64,000 nt of DNA from Phytopseudomonas flavescens (GTDB taxonomy: Bacteria; Pseudomonadota; Gammaproteobacteria; Pseudomonadales; Pseudomonadaceae), in contig NZ_FNDG01000008.1 in assembly GCF_900100535.1 (NCBI RefSeq), positions 1-64,000 of the forward strand, in the 5' to 3' direction. Under the pieces are notes generated by a model. The model made no database searches and was not told where the DNA came from. It saw only the letters and a program-made list of their open reading frames with translations. Positions within the stretch are counted from its first letter, which is position 1. Each line of letters opens with the position of its first letter. Positions 32,834 through 42,488 of this stretch are shown in pieces. Both the position numbers and the translations under genes were made by a program.

Positions 32834-34618
32834 ATGACGGACCCCAAACGCCCGCTGCGCAGCCAGCAGTGGTTCGATGACCCCGAACACGCCGACATGA
32901 CGGCCCTCTATGTCGAGCGCTACATGAACTACGGGCTGACCCGCGCCGAGCTGCAGTCGGGCCGGCCGATCATCGGTATCGCCCAGACCGGCAGCGACCT
33001 GACGCCCTGCAACCGCCATCACCTGGAGCTGGTCCAGCGGGTCAAGGCCGGCATTCGCGATGCCGGCGGCATTCCCATGGAATTCCCGGTGCACCCGATC
33101 GCCGAGCAGAGCCGCCGCCCCACCGCCGCGCTGGATCGCAACCTGGCCTATCTGGGCCTGGTGGAAATCCTGCATGGCTACCCACTCGACGGCGTGGTGC
33201 TGACTACCGGCTGCGACAAGACCACGCCCGCCTGCCTGATGGCCGCGGCCACCACCGACCTGCCGGCCATCGTGCTCTCCGGTGGGCCGATGCTCGACGG
33301 CCATCACAAGGGCGAACTGATCGGCTCGGGCACCGTGCTCTGGCACGCACGCAAGCTGATGGCCACGGGCGAGATCGACTACGAGGGCTTCATGGACATG
33401 ACCACCGCCGCCTCGCCGTCGGTGGGCCACTGCAACACCATGGGCACGGCCCTGTCGATGAACGCCCTGGCCGAAGCGCTGGGCATGTCGCTCACCGGGT
33501 GCGCCAGCATTCCCGCCCCCTATCGCGAGCGTGGACAGATGGCTTATGCGACCGGCAAGCGCATCTGTGAGCTGGTGCTGAAGGACGTACGCCCCTCGCA
33601 GATCATGACCCGTCCGGCCTTCGAGAACGCCATCGCGGTGGCCTCGGCACTCGGCGCATCAAGCAATTGCCCGCCGCACCTGATCGCCATCGCCCGGCAC
33701 ATGGGCATCGAACTGGGCCTCGAGGACTGGCAACGGATCGGCGAAAGCGTGCCGCTGCTGGTCAACTGCATGCCGGCCGGCAAGTACCTGGGCGAAGGCT
33801 TCCACCATGCCGGCGGCGTACCGGCGGTGATGCACGAGCTGCAGAAGGCCGGCCGTCTCCACGAAGACTGCATGACGGTCAGCGGCCGCCGCATCGGCGA
33901 GATCGTCGCCGGCAAAGTGACCGGCAACCGCGACGTGATTCTGCCTTACGACCAGCCACTCAAGCACAGCGCCGGCTTCATCGTGCTCAGCGGCAACTTC
34001 TTCGATAGCGCGATCATGAAGATGTCGGTCGTTGGCGAGGCGTTCCGCAAGACCTACCTGTCCGAGCCCGGCAAGGAGAATTGCTTCGAGGCGCGGGCCA
34101 TCGTCTTCGAAGGTCCCGAGGACTACCACGCGCGCATCAATGATCCGGCGCTGGATATCGACGAGCGCTGCATCCTGGTGGTGCGCGGCGCCGGACCGGT
34201 CGGTTACCCCGGCAGCGCCGAGGTGGTCAACATGGACCCGCCCGCCGCGCTGATCAAGCAGGGCATCACCTCCCTGCCCTGCCTGGGCGATGGCCGGCAG
34301 AGCGGTACGTCCGCCAGCCCGTCGATTCTCAACATGTCGCCGGAAGCGGCGGTGGGTGGCGGCCTGGCACTGCTGCAGAGCAACGACGTGCTGCGCGTCG
34401 ACCTCAATGCCCGCTCGGTCAACCTGCTGGTGGACGCCGAGGAACTGGAACGCCGCCGCGCCGCCTGGCAACCGAACATCCCCGCTTCGCAAACGCCCTG
34501 GCAGGAGCTCTACCGTCAGTTGGTCGGCCAGTTGTCCACCGGCGGCTGCCTGGAGCCGGCCACGCTGCACATGCGCATCATCGCACGCAGCGGCGGCATG
34601 CCGCGTCACTCGCACTGA
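32834..34618 (+). CDS. IlvD/Edd-family sugar acid dehydratase (xylonate/arabonate dehydratase-like)
   Basis: 594 residues, the size of pentonate dehydratases. Iron-sulfur ligand cysteines are visible in IGIAQTGSDLTPCNRHH, LTTGCDKTTPACLMA and VGHCNTMGTALSMN; GDGRQSGTSASPSILNMSPEAA near the C-terminus is a family hallmark. It removes water from a sugar acid to give the 2-keto-3-deoxy acid. Co-directional with and just downstream of the XylX-like gene. The exact sugar (xylonate, arabonate, or another) is not decided by sequence reading. Confidence 0.88.
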   Translation: MTDPKRPLRSQQWFDDPEHADMTALYVERYMNYGLTRAELQSGRPIIGIAQTGSDLTPCNRHHLELVQRVKAGIRDAGGIPMEFPVHPIAEQSRRPTAALDRNLAYLGLVEILHGYPLDGVVLTTGCDKTTPACLMAAATTDLPAIVLSGGPMLDGHHKGELIGSGTVLWHARKLMATGEIDYEGFMDMTTAASPSVGHCNTMGTALSMNALAEALGMSLTGCASIPAPYRERGQMAYATGKRICELVLKDVRPSQIMTRPAFENAIAVASALGASSNCPPHLIAIARHMGIELGLEDWQRIGESVPLLVNCMPAGKYLGEGFHHAGGVPAVMHELQKAGRLHEDCMTVSGRRIGEIVAGKVTGNRDVILPYDQPLKHSAGFIVLSGNFFDSAIMKMSVVGEAFRKTYLSEPGKENCFEARAIVFEGPEDYHARINDPALDIDERCILVVRGAGPVGYPGSAEVVNMDPPAALIKQGITSLPCLGDGRQSGTSASPSILNMSPEAAVGGGLALLQSNDVLRVDLNARSVNLLVDAEELERRRAAWQPNIPASQTPWQELYRQLVGQLSTGGCLEPATLHMRIIARSGGMPRHSH

Positions 34619-34725
34619 CGCGCAACGGCCTTGAACACGTGATGTTCAGCAGGCGTCAGCCATCGAGAGCGAGCCCAGCCGGCCTTCCTGGCGGATGATG
34701 ACCTTTGCCGATGAGCGATTGATAA

Positions 34726-34757
34726 AAAAGGGCGCCTTCCTGCGAGGGCGCCCTTTT
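34726..34757. terminator. Bidirectional intrinsic terminator
   Basis: AAAAGGGCGCC / GGCGCCCTTTT, an 11-bp stem, lies between the dehydratase and the convergent permease stops. Confidence 0.85.
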
Positions 34758-34774
34758 CGCTCATGCCGAGGTGA

Positions 34775-36187
34775 TCAGCGTGCCAGCTTTCTTGCCGCGC
34801 GCATGTGGACCCAGATCCCCAAGGCCACGACCACGGCAGCCGCCGCACCGGTGGAAATGACCAGCACCCGGTATTCCTCGACGAAGGCCATGGTTACCAG
34901 GCAGCCGACGATGAACAGGATCACCAGGTAGGTCAGCCAGGGAAACAGCCACATTTTCAGGCGGATGTCCTTGCCCTGGGCTTCCAGCTTGCGACGCATC
35001 TTGAGCTGCGAGAAGGCGATCACCAGGTAGACCAGCAGGGCGATCATCCCGGTGGTGTTCATCAGGGTGTCGAGCACGTCTTTCGGGCGCAGGGTTTCGC
35101 TGAAGTTGATCAGCGCCACGAAGATGGCCACCGAGCAGGAAGCGATGATCGCGAACACCGGTACGCCGGTTCCCGAACGGGTGATTTTCAGGAACTGCGG
35201 CGCATCACCCCGGGTGGACAGCGAGAACAGCATGCGCGAGGCGGTGTAGTGTGCCGAGATCATGCAGCTGCTCACCGAGGTCAGCACCACGAAATTCATC
35301 ACCAGCTCGGCATACGGGATGCCCAGCAGCTCCAGGGTGCGGCGATAGGAGCCGTAGCCTGACTGCGCCATCAAAGGGTCGTTCCAGGGCACCAGGCAGA
35401 CGATCAGGAAGATCGAGCCGATGTAGAACAGGCAAACCCGCCAGACCACCGAGTTGGTCGCCTTGACGATCTGCGTCGACGGATCCTTGGCCTCCGAGGC
35501 GGCGATGGTGACGATTTCGGCACCGAGGAACGCGAACATCACCCCGAGGATGGCCACCACCACGGCTTCGATACCGTTGGGCATGAAGCCCTGGGCGGTC
35601 AGGTTGCTGAAACCACGCACCTCCCCGGTCGGCCACAGGCTGAGCACGGCCATGCTGCACACGACCAGGAAGCAGATGATCGCCACCACCTTGATCAGCG
35701 CGAACCAGAATTCGAACTCCCCGTAGTGCTTGACGTTGAAGAAGTTGATGCTGATCAGCAGCAGCGTGGTGGCCAACACGAAGACGTTGACGCTGACCTC
35801 GGGGAACCAGCCATGCAGGATGGTGCCCGCCACGTAGGCCTCCCAGGCCATGAGGATCACCCAGAACCACCAGTACAGCCAGCCGATGGTGAAGCCGGCC
35901 CAGCGGCCGATGGCGCGCTCGGCGTAAGTGGAAAAGGAGCCGGTGTCCGGCGAAGAGGTCGCCATCTCGCCGAGCATGCGCATGATCAGCACCACCAGAA
36001 TGCCGCCGGCCAGGTAGGCCAGCACGGCTGCCGGGCCAGCGCTGTGGATGACGCTGCCGGAGCCGACGAACAGCGCGCCGCCGATGACACCGGCGATCGA
36101 CATCATGGTGAGGTGCCGGGGCTTCAATGATGCACTGAGCTTGCTCTCGTGCCCCTGCTTTGCCTTGTCGGCTGATACCGCATCCAT
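34775..36187 (-). CDS. Amino acid permease (APC superfamily, GABA-permease-like)
   Basis: 470 residues from ATG 36187, with GAGG upstream; the open frame continues further upstream but is poor in coding character. Twelve membrane segments are expected. The first reads MSIAGVIGGALFVGSGSVIHSAGP, the conserved G-rich helix of amino acid/H+ symporters. WYWWFWVI-like YWWFWVILMAWEAY is typical of GabP/AAT members. It imports an amino acid or GABA-like compound across the inner membrane. It has no operon partner; the substrate is uncertain. Confidence 0.9.
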   Translation of the reverse strand: MDAVSADKAKQGHESKLSASLKPRHLTMMSIAGVIGGALFVGSGSVIHSAGPAAVLAYLAGGILVVLIMRMLGEMATSSPDTGSFSTYAERAIGRWAGFTIGWLYWWFWVILMAWEAYVAGTILHGWFPEVSVNVFVLATTLLLISINFFNVKHYGEFEFWFALIKVVAIICFLVVCSMAVLSLWPTGEVRGFSNLTAQGFMPNGIEAVVVAILGVMFAFLGAEIVTIAASEAKDPSTQIVKATNSVVWRVCLFYIGSIFLIVCLVPWNDPLMAQSGYGSYRRTLELLGIPYAELVMNFVVLTSVSSCMISAHYTASRMLFSLSTRGDAPQFLKITRSGTGVPVFAIIASCSVAIFVALINFSETLRPKDVLDTLMNTTGMIALLVYLVIAFSQLKMRRKLEAQGKDIRLKMWLFPWLTYLVILFIVGCLVTMAFVEEYRVLVISTGAAAAVVVALGIWVHMRAARKLAR

Positions 36188-36773
36188 AGAAGGACTACCT
36201 CTTGTTGATTGTGCTGGAAACAGTGGAAACCAGGCCGTCCTTCTGCTCGACGCACGACACGCGGCAACGGGTCTGCCACGCGCAGGCGTTGTCGAGATTG
36301 CTTGCCGTATGAGCGTTTCCGGATCCGGCGTAGGCCGGTCTCGGGCAACAGTCCTTGCCGAAATCCATCCGGTTGAATCAGAGGACGGCCCACCCCCACT
36401 CGCGTGACGATCTGAGCCATTACCGCAGCGGTGCCACCGCAAACACACGGCACACCGGCTTGAATGTTCGTTTTACTCCACAACCAGCCCAGCCCGAGGA
36501 GAGCTGAACCCATACTTGCCATGAGATCTCATGCACCGTTCTAGAGGGATTACCACTAGAACATCCGACGAATGGAAGGGTAAGACCAGGCGTCGGACAG
36601 GCGAAAGAAACCTGTTCATTAAATTCAACGCGCCGGATGGTAACGGAAAATCGGCTTTTGGGAATACTCCGCCCGTGTAAAGAACGGATGGGTGGCGTCA
36701 TTTCAGGCCGCTACCCGCTCTGCACGTGGGACTGCCTACGCGCCCGGTGCGGCACGCTTCGGCCAGCCAGATC

Positions 36774-36840
36774 GTAGGGTGGACGACGCTTCACCCCTTC
36801 CACCAATCGGTAATCAGCAACGCGGCCCGATCCACCCTAC
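36774..36840. repeat. Extragenic repeat, family B (short copy)
   Basis: 67 bp bounded by the 10-bp inverted repeat GTAGGGTGGA / TCCACCCTAC. Internal GACGACGCTTCACC is shared with the other copies. Confidence 0.8.
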
Positions 36841-36883
36841 ATCAGATCGTTCCCACGCCCCGAGTGCGTCAACCAGCCAGATC

Positions 36884-36973
36884 GTAGGGTGGACGACGCT
36901 TCACCCGTCCACCCATCGGCAACCCTAGCAGTGGATGAAAACAGCGTCAGCTACGCCCCCCGATCCACCCTAC
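36884..36973. repeat. Extragenic repeat, family B (90-bp copy)
   Basis: 90 bp with the same ends GTAGGGTGGA / TCCACCCTAC. Internal GTGGATGAAAA and GCGTCAGCTACG match the copy at 44345-44434, which has the same length. Confidence 0.85.
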
Positions 36974-37097
36974 ATGGCTGGAACATGGGAGCCATCGGTG
37001 AGATTCGGATCGTTCCCACCCTCCGCGCGGGAACGCCTCCGGGGACCTCCGCGTCCCGTGCTGCGTGCTGCGCGCTTTCAGGTGAACAGCACTCGGC

Positions 37098-39050
37098 CTA
37101 CTTCGGCTTGGCCTTTGCCGCAGCAGTGCCGGCCCGCTTGGCAGGAGTACCTTTACGCGCGGCCGCCTTGCGCTTGTTCTTCCAGGGAGCGCCGCGACCT
37201 GTGCCAGGGGGTGGGCCGCTGATGTTCAGCTGCAGGCCGAGGCAGCGCTCGATCTGCCTGCCCATCCAGGCCGACTGCTTGGTGACAAACTCTTCCAGCG
37301 GCATCTCCCCGCTCTGCACCATGTCCAGCGCCTGCTCCCAGATCGCCGTGGTGCCGGGGTCGGCGATGGCCCGCGGCACCGCGTCGATCAGGCCGAAGGC
37401 CGCCGAGGTGGCGGCCAGGGTCTTGCCCTGCTTGCTCAGGTAGCCGCGCTCGAGCAGCCCCTGGATGATGCCGGCGCGGGTGGCTTCGGTGCCGATGCCG
37501 GTGGTGTCCTTGAGTTTCTGCTTGAGGCGTGGGTCTTCGACCAGCCGTGCCACGTTCTTCATGGCCTGGATCAGGTCACCCTCGGTGAATGGCTTGGGCG
37601 GCTGGGTGTGCTGATCCTTCAGCGAGACCTCGCGCACCGCGCACTGCTGTCCTTCGCGCAGAGCCGGCAGCGCCTGGGGCGCCGGCGCTTCGCGACCCTT
37701 GGCCGGCACCAGGGCTTCAGGCAGCGCACGCTTCCAGCCGGGCTCGACGACCAGCTTGCCGACCGCGCGCAGGCAGTGCCCGGCGCAGTCGAAATCGGCC
37801 TGGGTACGATCATATTCATGGTTGGGCAGGAACTGCGCCAGGTAGCGGGCACGAATCAGCTCGTAGACGGCCCGCGGGCGACCGCTCAGGCGCGCCAGCC
37901 CGCTTGCTGCCAGTGTCGGGATGATGCCGTGGTGCGCGCTGACCTTGGCATCGTTCCAGGCCCGTGAACGGCGTTGTGCCTGGGTATGCGCCAGCACCTC
38001 GCGCAGGCCTGCATCGGCCTGCCCCAGGGCCGCCAGGATGGCCGGCGCTTCGCCATGCTGGCTCAGCGGCAGGTAGCCGCAGTCGCTGCGTGGGTAGGTG
38101 ATCAGCTTGTCGGTCTCGTAGAGCTTCTGGGCAATATCCAGGGTTTCCTGGGCGCCAAGGCCAAGCTTCTTCGAGCAGACCTGCTGCAGCGTGCCGAGGT
38201 CGAAGAGCAGAGGCGGCGCTTCGCGCACGCGCTCGGTCTTCAACTGCTGCAACAACGCCTGCCCGGCGCCCTGGATATCCGCGGCGGCGCGCTGCGCGAC
38301 CGCCTGGCGCAGGCAGCGCCCTTGCTCGTCACACTGCGTTTCAGGGGCACGCCATTGGGCGGTGAAGGGCGTGCCGTTGCCGTCGAGCACGACATCGATC
38401 GCCCAGAACGGCACGGGCACGAAGGCGGCGATGCTGCGGTCGCGATCCACCACCAGCCGCAGGGTCGGCGTCTGCACGCGGCCGACCGGCAGCACGCCCT
38501 GGTAACCGGACTTGCGCCCCAGCAGGGTGAACAGGCGGCTCATGTTCATGCCGATCAACCAGTCGGCCCGTGAGCGACCGAGCGCCGACTGATAGAGGTT
38601 GTAGGTACTGGCACCAGGCCTGAGCGCAGCCAGCGCCTTGCGAATCGAGGTATCGTCCAGGGCCGACAGCCACAGGCGCTGGATCGGCCCGCGGTAGCGG
38701 CAATGGTCGAGCAACTCGCGGGCGATCATCTCGCCCTCACGGTCCGCGTCGGTGGCGATCACCAGTTCGGCGGCCTCGCCGAGCAGCCGCTTGACCGCCT
38801 TGAACTGCGCGGCGGTCTTGGGTTTGACGCGCATCTTCCACTGCTGCGGCACGATGGGCAGGTCGTCCAGCACCCAGCGCTTGTAGCGCGCGTCGTAGGC
38901 ATCCGGCGGCGCGGTTTCCAAGAGGTGGCCGATGCACCAGGTCACCGTCACCCCGCCGCCCAGCCAGCAGCCGTCGCCACGCCGGGTGGCGCCGAGCACG
39001 CTGGCGATATCCTTGGCTTGAGAGGGCTTTTCGCAGAGAAACAAGCGCAT
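37098..39050 (-). CDS. topB: DNA topoisomerase III
   Basis: 650 residues. Toprim domain at the N-terminus ([19 protein letters not shown]; acidic [12 protein letters not shown]). The catalytic Tyr lies in [13 protein letters not shown], and the type IA gate segments [15 protein letters not shown] and [20 protein letters not shown] are present. The C-terminus is short and Lys/Ala-rich, without the extra zinc fingers of topoisomerase I. It relaxes and decatenates DNA, working with RecQ-type helicases. It is divergent from xseB; no operon partner. Confidence 0.95.
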   Translation of the reverse strand: MRLFLCEKPSQAKDIASVLGATRRGDGCWLGGGVTVTWCIGHLLETAPPDAYDARYKRWVLDDLPIVPQQWKMRVKPKTAAQFKAVKRLLGEAAELVIATDADREGEMIARELLDHCRYRGPIQRLWLSALDDTSIRKALAALRPGASTYNLYQSALGRSRADWLIGMNMSRLFTLLGRKSGYQGVLPVGRVQTPTLRLVVDRDRSIAAFVPVPFWAIDVVLDGNGTPFTAQWRAPETQCDEQGRCLRQAVAQRAAADIQGAGQALLQQLKTERVREAPPLLFDLGTLQQVCSKKLGLGAQETLDIAQKLYETDKLITYPRSDCGYLPLSQHGEAPAILAALGQADAGLREVLAHTQAQRRSRAWNDAKVSAHHGIIPTLAASGLARLSGRPRAVYELIRARYLAQFLPNHEYDRTQADFDCAGHCLRAVGKLVVEPGWKRALPEALVPAKGREAPAPQALPALREGQQCAVREVSLKDQHTQPPKPFTEGDLIQAMKNVARLVEDPRLKQKLKDTTGIGTEATRAGIIQGLLERGYLSKQGKTLAATSAAFGLIDAVPRAIADPGTTAIWEQALDMVQSGEMPLEEFVTKQSAWMGRQIERCLGLQLNISGPPPGTGRGAPWKNKRKAAARKGTPAKRAGTAAAKAKPK

Positions 39051-39191
39051 GGGGCACGGCTACAAAAATGGAGAACAGTCGACACGATACTGTATATCGA
39101 TACAGCCACGCTACGCCGTCGTCGATTGCCCGCGAACCGGGGCTCTGCTAGTGTCCCGCCGAACCGCGAACCCCGCCTGAGAATTCCCGCC

Positions 39192-39434
39192 ATGGCCCGC
39201 AAGAAAGCCACGCTCGATTTCGAGCAATCCCTCACCGACCTGCAAACCATCGTCGAACGCCTGGAAAACGGCGAACTCTCCTTGGAGGAGTCGCTGAACG
39301 CCTTCGAGCAGGGCATCAGCCTGACCCGCGACTGCCAGGCCTCGCTGACCCAGGCCGAACAGAAAGTGCAGGTGCTTCTCGAGCGTGATGGCGAACTGCA
39401 AGCGGCGCCGTTCGAAACGGACGAGCCGTTATGA
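39192..39434 (+). CDS. xseB: Exodeoxyribonuclease VII small subunit
   Basis: 80 residues, from ATG 39192. The conserved core [32 protein letters not shown] is the XseB signature (two helices). It binds XseA to form the single-strand exonuclease VII. Overlaps ispA by 4 bp; the xseB-ispA-dxs order is conserved in gammaproteobacteria. Confidence 0.95.
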   Translation: MARKKATLDFEQSLTDLQTIVERLENGELSLEESLNAFEQGISLTRDCQASLTQAEQKVQVLLERDGELQAAPFETDEPL

Positions 39435-40318
39435 TCGCTGACTACCAGGCCCGCTGCCAGAAACAGGTCGACGCGGCCCTGGAGCCGCTGTTCGCGGCGC
39501 CACGCGTCGAACTGGAACGCCTTTACGCAGCCATGCGCTACAGCGTCTTCAACGGTGGCAAGCGCATTCGTCCGCTGCTGGCCTATGCCGCGTGCGAAGC
39601 CCTGGGCGGCACGCCAGCCCAGGCCGACGGCGCGGCCTGCGCCGTGGAACTGATCCACGCCTACTCCCTGGTGCATGACGACCTGCCGGCCATGGACGAC
39701 GATGACCTGCGGCGTGGCCAGCCCACCACCCACAAGGCCTTCGACGAAGCCACCGCGATCCTCGCCGGCGACGGCCTGCAGAGCCTGGCCTTCGCGGTGC
39801 TCGCCAACGAAAAACGCAACCCGCACGACGCGCAAATCCGTCTGAACATGTTCACGGCGCTGGCCGACGCGGCGGGCCCGGCCGGCATGGTCGGCGGCCA
39901 GGCCATAGACCTCGGCTCGGTGGGCCGGCAACTGCAGCAGCCGGCTCTGGAGATCATGCATCGCCACAAGACCGGCGCGCTGATCGAAGCCAGCGTGCGC
40001 CTCGGCGCCCTGGCCAGCGGCCGCGCCGACGATCTGGCCCTGGCGGCGCTGAGCACCTACGCCCGCGCCATCGGCCTGGCCTTCCAGGTGCAGGACGACA
40101 TCCTCGACGTGGAAAGCGATACCGCCACCCTGGGCAAGACCCAGGGCAAGGACCAGGCCAACGACAAGCCGACCTACCCGGCGCTGCTCGGCCTGGAGGC
40201 GGCGAAGCGCTATGCCCTCGAACTGTGCGATCAGGCGCTGCACGCCCTGCGCGGGTTCGACAGCGCTGCCGAACCGTTGCGCGATCTAGCCCGCTATATC
40301 GTAGAAAGGCGCAACTGA
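39431..40318 (+). CDS. ispA: Farnesyl diphosphate synthase (geranyltranstransferase)
   Basis: 295 residues. Both Asp-rich motifs are present: [16 protein letters not shown] (first) and [13 protein letters not shown] (second), with GGKRIRPLL binding diphosphate. It condenses IPP with DMAPP and GPP to give C15 farnesyl diphosphate for quinones and undecaprenyl carriers. Translationally coupled to xseB; dxs, the first step of the same isoprenoid pathway, follows. Confidence 0.96.
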   Translation: MIADYQARCQKQVDAALEPLFAAPRVELERLYAAMRYSVFNGGKRIRPLLAYAACEALGGTPAQADGAACAVELIHAYSLVHDDLPAMDDDDLRRGQPTTHKAFDEATAILAGDGLQSLAFAVLANEKRNPHDAQIRLNMFTALADAAGPAGMVGGQAIDLGSVGRQLQQPALEIMHRHKTGALIEASVRLGALASGRADDLALAALSTYARAIGLAFQVQDDILDVESDTATLGKTQGKDQANDKPTYPALLGLEAAKRYALELCDQALHALRGFDSAAEPLRDLARYIVERRN

Positions 40319-40442
40319 AGCCACGCCCTCGCTGTCTCACCTGGCAGCACCGCAGCGGCGACCCGCACCCAGCGATCTTGGGCACGAGTAGCCGCATCAG
40401 GTAGACTGCCCCATTCCTTGAATTCCTATAACGACTCGCCTG

Positions 40443-42353
40443 ATGCCGACGACTTTCCACGAGATTCCCCGCGAACGCCCGCTGACGCCGCTCCTCGACC
40501 GTGCCAACACGCCGGACGAATTGCGCCGCCTCGGCGAGGCCGAGCTGGAGACCCTGGCGGACGAATTGCGCCAGTACCTGCTCTACACGGTCGGCCAGAC
40601 CGGCGGGCATTTCGGCGCCGGCCTCGGGGTGATCGAGCTGACCATCGCCCTGCACTACGTCTTCGACACCCCGGACGACCGCCTGGTGTGGGACGTCGGC
40701 CATCAGGCCTACCCGCACAAGATCCTCACCGGGCGCCGCGAGCGCATGAGCAGCCTGCGCCAGAAGGACGGCATCGCCGCCTTCCCGCGCCGCTCGGAAA
40801 GCGAGTACGACACCTTTGGCGTCGGCCATTCCAGCACCTCGATCAGCGCGGCACTGGGCATGGCCATCGCCGCCCAGCGCCAGGGCAGCAAGCGCAAGTC
40901 GGTCGCGGTGATCGGCGATGGCGCGCTGACCGCCGGCATGGCGTTCGAAGCGCTCAACCACGCGGCGGACGTCAAGGCCAACATGCTGGTGGTGCTCAAC
41001 GACAACGACATGTCCATCTCCAAGAATGTCGGCGGTCTGTCCAACTACCTGGCCAAGATTCTCTCCAGCCGCACCTATGCCAACATGCGCGAAGGCAGCA
41101 AGAAAGTGCTGTCCAAGCTGCCCGGCGCCTGGGAAATCGCCCGCAAGACCGAAGAGCACGCCAAGGGCATGCTGGTCTCCGGCACGCTGTTCGAAGAACT
41201 GGGCTGGAACTACATCGGCCCCATCGATGGCCATGACCTGCCGACCCTGCTGGCCACCCTGCGCAACATGCGTGACCTGGAGGGCCTGCAGTTCCTCCAC
41301 GTGGTCACCAAGAAGGGCAAGGGTTTCGCGCCGGCCGAGGTCGATCCGATCGTCTACCACGCGATCACCAAGCTGGAGCCGATCAACGCGCCGGCCAAGG
41401 CGAAAAAACCGTCCGGGCCCAAGTATTCCAGCGTATTCGGCCAGTGGCTGTGCGACATGGCGGCCAGCGACGAGCGCCTGATGGCGATCACTCCGGCCAT
41501 GAAGGAAGGCTCCGATCTGGTGACGTTCAGCGAACGCTTCGCCGATCGCTACTTCGACGTGGCCATCGCCGAGCAACATGCGGTGACCCTCGCCGCCGGC
41601 ATGGCCTGCGAAGGTGCCAAGCCGGTGGTGGCGATCTACTCGACGTTCCTGCAGCGCGCCTATGATCAACTGATCCACGACGTCGCCGTGCAGCACCTCG
41701 ACGTGCTGTTCGCCATCGACCGCGCCGGCCTGGTCGGCGAGGACGGCCCCACCCACGCGGGCAGCTTCGATCTGTCCTACCTGCGCTGCATTCCCGGCAT
41801 GCTGATCATGACGCCGAGCGACGAAAACGAGCTGCACCACATGCTCACCACCGGCTACCGGTTCGCCGGCCCGGCCGCGGTGCGCTACCCCCGTGGCAGC
41901 GGCCCGAACGCAACCATCGACCGCGCGTTGAACGCCCTGCCGATCGGCAAGGGGGTGATTCGTCGCCAGGGCAGCGGCGTCGCCCTGCTGGTGTTCGGTG
42001 TGCAACTGAGTGAAGCCCTGCGCGTCGGCGAAACGCTGAACGCCACGGTGGTCGACATGCGCTTCGTCAAACCGCTGGACGAAGCATTGGTCAGCGAACT
42101 GGCCGCCAGCCACGAGCTGTTGGTGACCCTCGAGGAAAACAGCGTGATGGGCGGCGCAGGTAGCGCCGTCAGCGAGTTTCTCGCCCAGCGTGGCACGCTC
42201 GTCCCCCTGCTGCAGCTCGGCCTGCCCGACAGCTATGTGGAGCACGCCCGGCCCGAACAGATGCTCGCCGAGTGTGGTCTGGACGAAGCCGGGATCGAGA
42301 TGGCGATCCGCAAGCGCCTGTCTGTGCTTGAACAGGCTTCAAGCGAGGGCTGA
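40443..42353 (+). CDS. dxs: 1-deoxy-D-xylulose-5-phosphate synthase
   Basis: 636 residues. Thiamine diphosphate enzyme that joins pyruvate and glyceraldehyde 3-phosphate, the first step of the MEP isoprenoid pathway. Visible motifs: [19 protein letters not shown], the ThDP-binding [17 protein letters not shown]...NDNDMS, and the transketolase pyrimidine-domain block [15 protein letters not shown]. Length is standard. Separated from ispA by 124 bp, so it probably has its own promoter (weak -10 TAGACT near 40400). Confidence 0.97.
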   Translation: MPTTFHEIPRERPLTPLLDRANTPDELRRLGEAELETLADELRQYLLYTVGQTGGHFGAGLGVIELTIALHYVFDTPDDRLVWDVGHQAYPHKILTGRRERMSSLRQKDGIAAFPRRSESEYDTFGVGHSSTSISAALGMAIAAQRQGSKRKSVAVIGDGALTAGMAFEALNHAADVKANMLVVLNDNDMSISKNVGGLSNYLAKILSSRTYANMREGSKKVLSKLPGAWEIARKTEEHAKGMLVSGTLFEELGWNYIGPIDGHDLPTLLATLRNMRDLEGLQFLHVVTKKGKGFAPAEVDPIVYHAITKLEPINAPAKAKKPSGPKYSSVFGQWLCDMAASDERLMAITPAMKEGSDLVTFSERFADRYFDVAIAEQHAVTLAAGMACEGAKPVVAIYSTFLQRAYDQLIHDVAVQHLDVLFAIDRAGLVGEDGPTHAGSFDLSYLRCIPGMLIMTPSDENELHHMLTTGYRFAGPAAVRYPRGSGPNATIDRALNALPIGKGVIRRQGSGVALLVFGVQLSEALRVGETLNATVVDMRFVKPLDEALVSELAASHELLVTLEENSVMGGAGSAVSEFLAQRGTLVPLLQLGLPDSYVEHARPEQMLAECGLDEAGIEMAIRKRLSVLEQASSEG

Positions 42354-42407
42354 AGTCCTTGCTTGCCATTCACTCAGCCCCTAAGGTACACGGCGTTCAT
42401 TTCCTGC

Positions 42408-42488
42408 AAGGTGCGCCCGGGCGATCGATCGTCGGGCGTTAAACGGGAAGCCGGTGCCCTCGCCCAGCGAGCCATCCCGGCGCTGCCC
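42408..42488 (+). promoter_or_regulatory. 5' half of a cobalamin riboswitch, truncated
   Basis: The conserved core order is present: GGTGC, a GC-rich hairpin (CGCCCG / CGGGCG), TTAAACGGGAAGCCGGTG, then TCCCGGCGCTGCCC. In intact cobalamin riboswitches the last block continues into CCGCAAC-TGT and a further 3' half with the kissing loop and expression platform. Here it runs directly into receptor-coding sequence (CTGAAGCTCTCGG). It should be unable to regulate. The assignment rests on motif matching, not a covariance search. Confidence 0.8.

Larger units (their letters stand above)
36188..37097. other. Long intergenic region with extragenic repeats
   Basis: 910 bases with no credible gene. The left half should hold the permease promoter and is moderately AT-rich at 36540-36680. 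The right half contains two related palindromic repeat units (36774-36840 and 36884-36973), both preceded by CAGCCAGATC, plus stretches resembling Pseudomonas repeat debris (GATCGTTCCCAC at about 36846 and 37009). Confidence 0.6.

Noticed and set aside
39954..42245. 763-codon minus-strand open frame across ispA and dxs
   Set aside because: Shadow of two well-conserved plus-strand genes; no start signal or family features.
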